A stretch of 51,766 nucleotides of DNA from Chryseobacterium sp. 18061 (GTDB taxonomy: Bacteria; Pseudomonadota; Gammaproteobacteria; Enterobacterales; Enterobacteriaceae). The stretch covers positions 1 to 51,766 of the forward strand of contig CACSKA010000017.1 in assembly GCA_902706205.1 (NCBI GenBank), in the 5' to 3' direction. The first letter of the stretch is position 1. Each line of letters begins with the position of its first letter. Position numbers and translations under genes: made by a program. Under the pieces are notes generated by a model, which was given only the letters and a program-made list of their open reading frames with translations, was not told where the DNA came from and did not search any database. Shown here one piece after another: positions 17,245 to 24,137 of the stretch.

Positions 17245-17580
17245 CTACCCACGTAATGCGGACACGGCCCTACGCGAGGTTCTGGTTTGGCTGAGTCCGC
17301 CACAGGCGCTGTGACGTCGCCACCGATTGTAATCACACTCGATATAATTAAACACCGTCGTCCACATTATTTCCCGGCTGATAAAGCGTTCCCCGTGGAT
17401 ACATTCTACTTTCAGCGAGTGAAAGAAAATTTCCACGCAGATTATGACGCTTCAGTAACGCTGAGCAGTACTGCCCGCCTCATCCGTATGCACGATGACA
17501 TTTTCCGGACGCTTTCGCCGCCATAGTGCCATCTGCAACACATCGCAGGCCAGTTGTGCTGTCAGCATCGCATACAAGCC
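17245..17580 (-). pseudogene. IS3-family OrfB (transposase) C-terminal remnant
   Basis: On the minus strand the 3' part of an IS3-family OrfB is visible: AQLACDVLQMALWRRKRPEN and VIVHTD, then, after small deletions and frame changes, GQYCSA, LLKRHNLRG, FFHSLKVECIHGERFISREI and FNYIECDYNRWRRHS. The catalytic Asp-Asp-Glu region is broken by at least two deletions near 17410-17470. The 5' half of the element is absent. Its 3' end touches the target duplication of the IS903-like element. Confidence 0.85.
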
Positions 17581-17593
17581 GGTACTGCTTGTC

Positions 17594-17622
17594 GGGGGGT
17601 TACCGGCATACGGTAATCCCCC
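17594..17622 (-). terminator. Stable hairpin downstream of msrB
   Basis: A 12-bp stem with one G-U pair closes a 5-nt loop (arms GGGGGGTTACCG and CGGTAATCCCCC), 29 nt beyond the msrB stop. No T-run follows on the minus strand, so it is a likely transcript end-stabiliser or a weak terminator. Confidence 0.5.
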
Positions 17623-17651
17623 AGAAGCATCCGCCAGCCAGAATGATTGTT

Positions 17652-18113
17652 TCAGTTTTCATGCATATCTCCGGCAAGGAACAGGTTTAAATAATCGCCA
17701 TAACCTTCTTTTTCCAGTTCAGCTTTCGGAATAAAGCGCAGTGCGGCCGAGTTTATGCAGTAGCGCAATCCACCCTTATCCTGCGGCCCGTCCGGGAAAA
17801 CATGCCCAAGATGGCTGTCTGCATGGCGTGAGCGCACTTCAGTACGGATAATGCCATGGCTGGAGTCACTCAGGTTTCGGACATTTTCTTCTACCGGCTG
17901 ACTGAAGGCAGGCCACCCACAGCCAGAGTCAAACTTGTCCCGTGACGAGAACAGTGGTTCACCGGAAACAATGTCGACGTACAGCCCGTCGTCGAAGTGT
18001 TTGTCGTATTTTCCAGTAAATGCCCGCTCAGTACCGTTTTTCTGGGTAACGTTAAACTGCTGATCAGTCAGTGTACGGATTGTCTGCAGGTCTTTGTGAT
18101 AGATTTTGCGCAT
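17652..18113 (-). CDS. msrB: Peptide methionine (R)-S-oxide reductase MsrB
   Basis: This enzyme reduces the R epimer of methionine sulfoxide in proteins, repairing oxidative damage. The family core is complete: FDSGCGWPAF with the recycling Cys at residue 65, HLGHVFPDGP, and RYCINSAALRF with the catalytic Cys at 119. The two CxxC zinc pairs found in E. coli MsrB are missing: the corresponding places read YVDIVSGE and EVRSRHADSH. This is therefore a zinc-free form. There is no signal peptide, so it is cytoplasmic. GAGGT lies 6 nt before the ATG at 18113. A DUF1471 gene is directly upstream on the same strand (74-nt gap), possibly co-transcribed. It is probably a second msrB beyond a core copy. 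Confidence 0.92.
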   Translation of the reverse strand: MRKIYHKDLQTIRTLTDQQFNVTQKNGTERAFTGKYDKHFDDGLYVDIVSGEPLFSSRDKFDSGCGWPAFSQPVEENVRNLSDSSHGIIRTEVRSRHADSHLGHVFPDGPQDKGGLRYCINSAALRFIPKAELEKEGYGDYLNLFLAGDMHEN

Positions 18114-18187
18114 AATGTGACCTCATTTTGTTCTCGTTATCGTAAGTCCCCCGGTGCGGGAACCACACTGGGGAGATATAACTATTC

Positions 18188-18610
18188 TTAACGGTAAAGC
18201 GTTGCGGTACCGGAATACGGAGACATATTACTGACGCTGGTAATACGGTAGCCGGATGCGCCTTGTGCCTCCGCTTTCGCCATCAACGCATCATCCAGGT
18301 CGTCTGGTGTGGCAGCACCATGAACAGACACTTCCCCGATTTTAAAGGACTCAGATGCCTGTTTACGATTTAGTTCATTGGCCATGGACGGAACCAGGAG
18401 TTCGGAAATATCTTCCCGTCCGGTCAGACTGGCTTGGTCGTTGTAGTTCAGATTTTCGGAGACATAGCCGGAAACGAATTCGGTGCCAGCAACATCTTGG
18501 CTTACATCCAGAATACCCGCCTGAGTTTCCAGTACAGATCCGTGCTCATTCTGTGCCGCGAAAGTGATTACCGGGAAGGCCAGGAGTGCTGCAATCATTA
18601 TTTTTTTCAT
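18188..18610 (-). CDS. Periplasmic DUF1471 (YdgH/BhsA-like) protein, long form
   Basis: The start at 18610 (MKKIMIAALLAFPVITFA|AQ, signal peptide) is preceded by GAGGGTAACAAC. The 140-aa protein has an N-terminal extension without recognised domain (residues ~20-85). A C-terminal DUF1471 domain follows (FKIGEVSVHGAATPDDLDDA ... GASGYRITSVSNMSPYSGTATLYR). It is related to the small 8392 protein. Relatives are stress-induced envelope proteins. A perfect CRP-like site and a 15-bp palindrome lie about 95-130 bp upstream. msrB follows after 74 nt. The in-frame start at 18736 is rejected because it would bury the signal peptide. Confidence 0.83.
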   Translation of the reverse strand: MKKIMIAALLAFPVITFAAQNEHGSVLETQAGILDVSQDVAGTEFVSGYVSENLNYNDQASLTGREDISELLVPSMANELNRKQASESFKIGEVSVHGAATPDDLDDALMAKAEAQGASGYRITSVSNMSPYSGTATLYR

Positions 18611-18703
18611 GTTGTTACCCTCATTTATGTTTTTAATAGTGCTTGGTGTCGTGCTGTTGAAAACAAATCTACCTACCAGTAGATAGGTTGGCAAGAAGAA
18701 AAA

Positions 18704-18737
18704 TATGGCACTGCCATAATATGTGACACACATCACA
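18704..18737 (-). promoter_or_regulatory. CRP-type site and adjacent palindrome upstream of DUF1471-msrB
   Basis: TGTGA-N6-TCACA lies at 18722-18737, matching both half-sites of the E. coli CRP consensus perfectly. Directly next to it, at 18704-18718, is the palindrome TATGGCA-C-TGCCATA. Both are in the spacer upstream of the DUF1471 gene (start 18610). This suggests cAMP-CRP control together with a second, unidentified dimeric regulator. The match is by eye only. Confidence 0.6.
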
Positions 18738-18779
18738 TTTAATGTTGTATATACTTTGATGATCGCCAGGGTGGCAGAG

Positions 18780-19022
18780 AGGTGTGAAATCAGGCCAACG
18801 GAAATATCGCCGTTTCCGGCGCTCGGTAGCGGAAACGACGATGTCTCGTTTTGGTGGTCATCTGATCCTGCGGGATTACAATGCCCAAGGCGGAGAGGCT
18901 ATGGACATGATCCGTGCTTTAAACAAAATGACGCGTGCAAATATGCCCGAAAGTGTAAGGATTATCTGAGAAAACGACTGGCGGGTGACCTGCTATCTAA
19001 ATCCGATTTATTCGACAAAGTC
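18780..19022 (+). mobile_element. IS903-group remnant (3' end only)
   Basis: The last quarter of an IS903-type transposase is readable (RRSVAETTM, FGGHLILRDYNAQGGEAMDM, IRALNKMTRANMPESVRI) followed by a decayed right terminal repeat ending near 19022. Six residues around YRVKQL are missing between AETTM and FGGHL, without losing the frame. The left boundary is blurred near 18780. It differs from the copy at 16328 and is older. It lies just past the 3' end of the DUF4150 gene, where T6SS cargo genes usually sit. Confidence 0.82.
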
Positions 19023-19053
19023 TCATGATACATAAAGCGCCCGTAGATTGATG

Positions 19054-19446
19054 TTATGGAGCCAACATCAACACCTTGAACTGACTGGGTATAATACGCA
19101 TGCCTACAGAGTTGGTGGAATTCTGCAGGCTGACACTGGTCAGACGTGTCGCTGGCGTGCCTTTCAATAAAACGGTGAATGCCCCCGTCATATGGCGGGA
19201 AGGACCCATCACGCTACCAGACGCAACCCCCATTGCAACCCCCGCATTGTCGCCATTAGTCAGTGGGGTCACTGTGGCCATATTATGCGCCGGCATTCCC
19301 ATAAAGAGGATATTCAGTGCATTAGGGACTGCCGTCGGCCCAAGCGCGATATTTGGGTAAGGAATCGGTGTTGGCGTGGGTGTAGGCGTCATACAGACAT
19401 CAGGAAAGGCTAAATCGGTACCACAAAGCTGGCAGTTTGCAAACAT
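19054..19446 (-). CDS. DUF4150 PAAR-like T6SS tip protein
   Basis: This 130-aa protein belongs to DUF4150, a PAAR-like family that caps the VgrG spike and can carry toxins. It starts MFANCQLCGTDLAFPDVCMTP, continues with a Pro/Thr stretch (TPTPTPTPIPYPN), and has the PAAR-like core with VLLKGTPATRLTSVSLQN and SVGMRI. It has no C-terminal extension, so no toxin is fused. AAGGATTTTCT precedes the ATG and the DUF3540 gene ends 9 nt upstream. It is the last gene of the leftward T6SS block. Family assignment is by pattern; a role at the spike is known for relatives such as Agrobacterium Tde1. Confidence 0.8.
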   Translation of the reverse strand: MFANCQLCGTDLAFPDVCMTPTPTPTPIPYPNIALGPTAVPNALNILFMGMPAHNMATVTPLTNGDNAGVAMGVASGSVMGPSRHMTGAFTVLLKGTPATRLTSVSLQNSTNSVGMRIIPSQFKVLMLAP

Positions 19447-19455
19447 AGAAAATCC

Positions 19456-20061
19456 TTAACCCATGTGAATTTGTTCAGAATCAACTTTGGTGATTGCTTT
19501 CGCCGTGATGATCGTATTTTGTGCGTGCAGACGCGCGTAATCTTCCGCTTTCATATCCAACTGTCCAGCACGTACTTGCTCGGTGTTGCGTGTTGTTCGC
19601 AAGAGGTTGTGGCTAATTTGCGTGACAGTTTGCCAGACTGATTCAGCCCGCTGACCCACAATGCGCGAGACACTCAGCCACGCTGAAAGTTTATTTCCAC
19701 TGTATGTCATCTCGCTGATGTGACAATCGCCCTCCCCTGCCGTGATGCGCAGAGCTTCGCTACTCAAGCTTAACTCACCCTGACTACGAATATGAAGATC
19801 ACCCGGTACACTAAGTTCTGCCGTAAGCGGATTCGCTCTCTCCAGCACCGCCAGCAGCCACATTTGGCTATCCACCCCCGTAATCAGAACCTTATCACCC
19901 ACCTGAGGCGCAATCACGCAGCTTGCTGCGCGCAGACAGTGCCATCCACGATTTTCAGTTTCGACCGTCAAACACCCATCCGGGAAGCTGTGAGTGACAA
20001 GGCCTGCTGTCTGATTAGGTGAAACCACGGACAGAGCCAGTTTATGGTTAATATTACTCAT
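19456..20061 (-). CDS. DUF3540 T6SS-associated protein
   Basis: This 201-aa protein matches the DUF3540 family, which occurs next to DUF2169, DUF4150 and pentapeptide proteins in T6SS loci. It has a beta-rich N-terminal half resembling an OB-like module (VGDKVLITGVDSQMWLLAVLE, VPGDLHIRSQGELSLSS) reminiscent of the VgrG gp5 needle. An alpha-helical C-terminus follows (SAWLSVSRIVGQRAESVWQT...). No signal peptide. Function is unknown; the spike-like composition suggests a structural or loading part. A strong AAGGAG lies 7 nt before the ATG, and the pentapeptide gene ends 11 nt upstream. Confidence 0.78.
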   Translation of the reverse strand: MSNINHKLALSVVSPNQTAGLVTHSFPDGCLTVETENRGWHCLRAASCVIAPQVGDKVLITGVDSQMWLLAVLERANPLTAELSVPGDLHIRSQGELSLSSEALRITAGEGDCHISEMTYSGNKLSAWLSVSRIVGQRAESVWQTVTQISHNLLRTTRNTEQVRAGQLDMKAEDYARLHAQNTIITAKAITKVDSEQIHMG

Positions 20062-20072
20062 CTAAAATCTCC

Positions 20073-21143
20073 TTAGTGGCGACTCTGGCGCTGGATGCTC
20101 CAGGCCTCAGCTCCAAGTAATTCTTCATCATATTCAAGAATGCCTTTCCGGTTGGAAAATAAGGCATTCTCCTGTCGTGCGCGATGGAAACGCGTACGGG
20201 AAAAAGTTGCACCACGAAAATCAGCCATGGATACATCCGCGGCCGAAAAGTCGCTGTAAGTGAGATCACAATGGGCAAAGCACGTTTTTACGGCCTTCAC
20301 CTGTTGCAATATACTCTGGAATAAACGGCTCTGACTAAAATCCGCCCCGTCCATGCAGCATCCAACAAACAATGCCTGGTCAAAAAGGCTGCCCTGACAG
20401 TTTGCAGCACTCAAATCGGCTTCCATAAAGAGTGCCTGAGTCGCATTGACTTGCCGTAGCTGCGAACGTTTGAGTGACGCCCCTTTAAAGTTGCACTGTG
20501 TTAACTGGGCCCCTGTGAAATTAACGTCGTCAAGTTGGTTATCAGTAAACTGGCAGCCGGTAAATTTCTGCTGTGCATAGTTTTTCCCGCGCTGATCGCA
20601 TTTGAAAAACACGACCCGATCGCTCTGCATTGCGGCCAAATTTGTCTCGCGCAGGTCGATGCCGAAAAATGTCGTTAGCAAGCATTGAGAGTGATCAATA
20701 TGCGCTCCCGGCATCGGGGATTCATAAAACGTAACGCGATCCATTTTTGCGTAACTGAAACAGCTACTCTCGAGTGCGCAACACATAAACTGGGTTTTAT
20801 CAAATTCACACCGGGAAAAGTCACTGCCGGCAAGAGAGCATTGATTAAACACACTCTGGGTCAATAGCGAATCACATACGATCAGCTTATCCATTGCGCA
20901 TTGGTTAAATACCGTCTGTTCTAGTCTTGCACCAGAAAGGTTAACGCCTTCTAATTGGCATTCGGTAAATATGGTTTCATGCAGGTTTACCCCCTGCAAA
21001 TTTGCCCCTCGTAGCGAGACATCCTGGAACACCCCACCGGAAAGGTCATATCCCTGTAGTTCGAGCCCATCAAGATTAATTTCAGTGATGTTTTCACCAT
21101 TTTTAATTTTCTGTTGGAGCTCAGAAGCACTCAAAGCACTCAT
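20073..21143 (-). CDS. Pentapeptide-repeat protein (T6SS adaptor module)
   Basis: This 356-aa protein is almost entirely pentapeptide repeats (A(D/N)LXX-type, for example LRGANLQGVNLHETIFTECQ, LEGVNLSGARLEQ, ADLSAANCQGSLFDQ). It is predicted to be a rigid right-handed quadrilateral beta-helix. A short helical N-terminus (MSALSASELQQKIKNGENIT) precedes it. It overlaps the DUF2169-pentapeptide gene by 4 nt (ATGA) with GAGGTTGT as ribosome site, so the two are translationally coupled. Unusually many Cys and Phe fill the repeat core. Not a Qnr-type resistance protein by context. Most likely it pairs with its upstream partner in VgrG/PAAR loading; mechanism unknown. Confidence 0.85.
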   Translation of the reverse strand: MSALSASELQQKIKNGENITEINLDGLELQGYDLSGGVFQDVSLRGANLQGVNLHETIFTECQLEGVNLSGARLEQTVFNQCAMDKLIVCDSLLTQSVFNQCSLAGSDFSRCEFDKTQFMCCALESSCFSYAKMDRVTFYESPMPGAHIDHSQCLLTTFFGIDLRETNLAAMQSDRVVFFKCDQRGKNYAQQKFTGCQFTDNQLDDVNFTGAQLTQCNFKGASLKRSQLRQVNATQALFMEADLSAANCQGSLFDQALFVGCCMDGADFSQSRLFQSILQQVKAVKTCFAHCDLTYSDFSAADVSMADFRGATFSRTRFHRARQENALFSNRKGILEYDEELLGAEAWSIQRQSRH

Positions 21144-23677
21144 ACAACCTCTCCATCACGCTTCGGCAGGGTTTTGACTCGTTTGGTCCAGGCACCTTTC
21201 AGGTTGGTATGCTGGTCGGTAAAGGATTGCGAAAGATCAGTGCGGAACAGGTTGGCATGGCTGAAGTTAGCTCCTGCAAGCTGCGTTTTTTGCAGCAACG
21301 CCGCCATCAGGTTAGCGTCAGTAAAATTGGCATGGCGAAAATCAGTACGTAAACACATGCAACCCATCAGGCTGGCACGGGTAAAATCGCACTCCTGACA
21401 AAGTGCCTCGCTGAAATCACTGCTGTCGAGCTTCGCCCAAGTAAATTTAGCGCTGGTGAGCACAGTTTGGCGCAGGTTACTTTGCTTAAGGGTTGCCTGG
21501 CTAAAATCAGCCCCTGCCATTGATGTCCCTGACGCGGCAGCACAAGTAATCAATGTGGCGCCATCAAACCTGACCTGTTCAAGCTTGCTTTCCACCCATG
21601 AGCAGCTTTCAAGCTGCGCCTCGCTGAAAATAGCCGCTTCGAAGACGCACTTAATGAAAGTCGTTTTATGCAGACGCGCCTGAGTAAAGTCCAGTTGTGG
21701 CAGAGTCAGATCCATAAAAACGCAGCTTTCCAGGAATGCGTTACGCAAGCTGCAGCGGGTAAAATAGCCATTACGCAGCAACAAGCTATCCAGCATTGCG
21801 TCATCAAAGCAGCATTCATCAACTAGCGCTTCATCCAGTTGGGTGTTTTTAAACTGAGCATGGCTGAAATCACTGTGTACGCACTGTGCCAGGGCTAACG
21901 TGGCATCAGTGAAATTACAGCCGCGCAATGTCGCATCTTTGAGTTCCACGCGCGCCAGCATCGCATCCGTGAAGTCCGCACCATCAAGTTGGCAGCGGCT
22001 AAGATTGGCACACTCCAGTAAGGTTTTTTTAAAGCAGGCACCACGCAGATCCATTCCGGAAAAATCCACACCGGTGAGATCCATGCCGCTGAAATCACCA
22101 CCCAGTGCCAGGGTACGCTGTGCGCGCTGGCGAATAATCAGGGCGATATCCCCTTTGAGGCGCACTGCGGGTGGCTGATTTTGCACAGACATCATGTACA
22201 GCTTGTGCAGCGACTCGCGAGTTTGCTGCAGTTTCTTCTCACTGAGTTGGTCTTTATTACGGTGCAGCATTTCCTGCATACGGTGCATCGACTCCGGCCC
22301 TCGCGGTTGCGAGTCCTGATTGTCCTGAGGGAAGCGTGCCTCCAACTCTTTTTTGCGATCCTCCGCCTGCGCTTTCATCTCCTCGGCCTGGCGTTCCATT
22401 TTCGCTATATATTCAGGTAGCTCGTCAAGTTTGGGGATTTCTGGTTCCTCAAACGCGGGCATGACATCGTTGATATCACTCCTTTGTTCCTTCAGCCGCG
22501 CACGATGCTGCTCGCGCACAATACTGGCGCGATTTTTCAAGTTATCGCGCATTGGGCTTGGTGATTGCGGCAGCTCGCTGTCAAGCCACGGGCCAATGGT
22601 CTCTTCCGGGATCAAATCTTTTTCGCGAAATGAAAATAGCGCGCCTTTCTCTTTATCCAGACGCTGGGCGAGAACTTTGCGATAGTGGGTTTGCGAGCGT
22701 GTAGCACCGGTTTTTTCAAGCGCCGGCATCAGTTGCAGCACATCCGCGGCATCATCTTCATTTATCCGGATATTGCCCTGCCAGATAAGTAGCATCTGTT
22801 CCAGATGGGGGAAGAACCAGACCGTTGTGGCACGCAGCGGGATTTCTTCAAACAGGACGTCCTCCGCACGCTGGCGATTGATAAAACAGCGTGCTTGCCA
22901 GGGTGGTAACGTCCCCTGTTGAACGGGTTTTTCAGGGTGCATATTCCAGATGGACCAGGCAGCCTGCGGTGGCAAACTGTCACGCTCGTTCCACCACTGA
23001 TCCGGGCTGGCCGCGTTAAATACCCGCCAGTCGTTATCACGCGAAAAGCCGGGGAAATCATTCTGTAACCAGTGGTCGTCGTATTGCTTCCCCATTCGGC
23101 TCATGCGCCGTGGCCACTGAATATCCAGCGGACCAAAGCTTGCCGGTTCCGGTTTTTGCCCGGGCGTTGTGATGCGGGTGTTCAAGGCTTCAATATTTGG
23201 CAGACGGCGAAACGCCACCCCATCCTGCAACTCATTAACCGCCCCAATACCATGGGGGTTCTCAGCATAATCCTCACCACCAAAGGCACGGCTCCAGTCA
23301 AGGCGCATCTGATCAAATTCGCGTGGCGGGGTTGCTTTAGAGCCTGACCAGAAGCGGTCACCAGAAACGAGCAACGTTTTAGAAAGTTGCTCAATTTCAA
23401 TACGCGTGGCACAGGCCGTTTTGTCTTGCTGATGATGGCTGTAAGCAAAGCCTGTCGCGAGGAATTCGGCGCAGGATTTAGGCATTGCCATATCAATCAC
23501 CCCGCCACTTGCTTGCAACTCATCAGCGGCCAGTTGCCACAGTTCCATTTCCGGGCGCAGTTTGGGTTTATCCCCCATATCAGCGAGCGCCAACACTGAA
23601 ACACCGAGGTGATTTTTGCCTTTTAAGCGAAACGGGCGGCTTAGCACGCTAAGACGCAAAGGTTTAATAATCTTCAT
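21140..23677 (-). CDS. DUF2169 adaptor fused to a pentapeptide-repeat solenoid
   Basis: This large 845-aa cytoplasmic protein has three parts. Residues ~1-310 form a DUF2169 domain (LSRPFRLKGKNHLGVSVLAL, DQMRLDWSRAFGGEDYAENP). Residues ~340-510 are a charged coiled-coil linker (PEYIAKMERQAEEMKAQAED). Residues ~520-840 are pentapeptide repeats (FSGMDLTGVDFSGMDLRGAC onward). DUF2169 proteins act as chaperone/adaptors that stabilise T6SS effectors and load them on VgrG or PAAR. The solenoid fusion suggests a long scaffold. AAAGGA lies 8 nt before the ATG at 23677. It is followed, overlapping, by the stand-alone pentapeptide gene. No catalytic motif is visible, so it is a carrier rather than a toxin. 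Confidence 0.85.
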   Translation of the reverse strand: MKIIKPLRLSVLSRPFRLKGKNHLGVSVLALADMGDKPKLRPEMELWQLAADELQASGGVIDMAMPKSCAEFLATGFAYSHHQQDKTACATRIEIEQLSKTLLVSGDRFWSGSKATPPREFDQMRLDWSRAFGGEDYAENPHGIGAVNELQDGVAFRRLPNIEALNTRITTPGQKPEPASFGPLDIQWPRRMSRMGKQYDDHWLQNDFPGFSRDNDWRVFNAASPDQWWNERDSLPPQAAWSIWNMHPEKPVQQGTLPPWQARCFINRQRAEDVLFEEIPLRATTVWFFPHLEQMLLIWQGNIRINEDDAADVLQLMPALEKTGATRSQTHYRKVLAQRLDKEKGALFSFREKDLIPEETIGPWLDSELPQSPSPMRDNLKNRASIVREQHRARLKEQRSDINDVMPAFEEPEIPKLDELPEYIAKMERQAEEMKAQAEDRKKELEARFPQDNQDSQPRGPESMHRMQEMLHRNKDQLSEKKLQQTRESLHKLYMMSVQNQPPAVRLKGDIALIIRQRAQRTLALGGDFSGMDLTGVDFSGMDLRGACFKKTLLECANLSRCQLDGADFTDAMLARVELKDATLRGCNFTDATLALAQCVHSDFSHAQFKNTQLDEALVDECCFDDAMLDSLLLRNGYFTRCSLRNAFLESCVFMDLTLPQLDFTQARLHKTTFIKCVFEAAIFSEAQLESCSWVESKLEQVRFDGATLITCAAASGTSMAGADFSQATLKQSNLRQTVLTSAKFTWAKLDSSDFSEALCQECDFTRASLMGCMCLRTDFRHANFTDANLMAALLQKTQLAGANFSHANLFRTDLSQSFTDQHTNLKGAWTKRVKTLPKRDGEVV

Positions 23678-23726
23678 ACACCGCGTCCTTTAAGAACAAT
23701 TTAAATAATATTTCTTGAATTAGCAG

Positions 23727-24122
23727 TTAAAAATCACCCAGCACTAGCGGCTTTCCGTATAAGGCAATACACTTCACATTATCTTTGTCATATTTAATAG
23801 TTGTTCCACTCCCTGGTTTTAAATTTTCTATCTCAGCAAATGTAAGTGCTTTTAAAATATCAACCTCAACATCCTGATTCTCCATTGTTTTAAATTTCAA
23901 TGTCAATCTATAGATTGGCCTCCCCCCTCCCCACATGCTTGTTTGTTGGGCTGAAATAATATCAGCATTGACTGCGATTCCTTTTTGAAGAACCGCAGTC
24001 TCGGTGAATCCATTTTTTATCATTGTAAAAAATTGCATGCCAATAGTTTTCGACAAAATAAAAAACACAAAAAAAATTATAGTAACCGAAATAAGCAACC
24101 ATCTTTCTGAAAAAAAATCCAT
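23727..24122 (-). CDS. Small membrane-anchored protein of unknown function
   Basis: This 131-aa protein has one N-terminal membrane segment (WLLISVTIIFFVFFILSKTI) and a soluble C-terminal domain of about 95 residues, beta-rich (ADIISAQQTSMWGGGRPIYR, LTLKFKTMENQDVEVDILKA), somewhat like DUF3592. It cannot be assigned to a characterised family. GAGGA lies 5 nt before the ATG and vgrG ends 15 nt upstream. The gene is much more AT-rich than its neighbours (a sample line is 30% GC), like the 3' end of vgrG. By position and membrane anchoring it could be an immunity protein or a VgrG accessory factor; neither is shown by sequence. Confidence 0.7.
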   Translation of the reverse strand: MDFFSERWLLISVTIIFFVFFILSKTIGMQFFTMIKNGFTETAVLQKGIAVNADIISAQQTSMWGGGRPIYRLTLKFKTMENQDVEVDILKALTFAEIENLKPGSGTTIKYDKDNVKCIALYGKPLVLGDF

Positions 24123-24137
24123 AAATATCCTCGCAAA

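Noticed and set aside
20073..23677. Qnr-type quinolone resistance from pentapeptide repeats
   Set aside because: The repeats are fused to or coupled with DUF2169 in a T6SS operon and the proteins are far larger than Qnr (about 215 aa).
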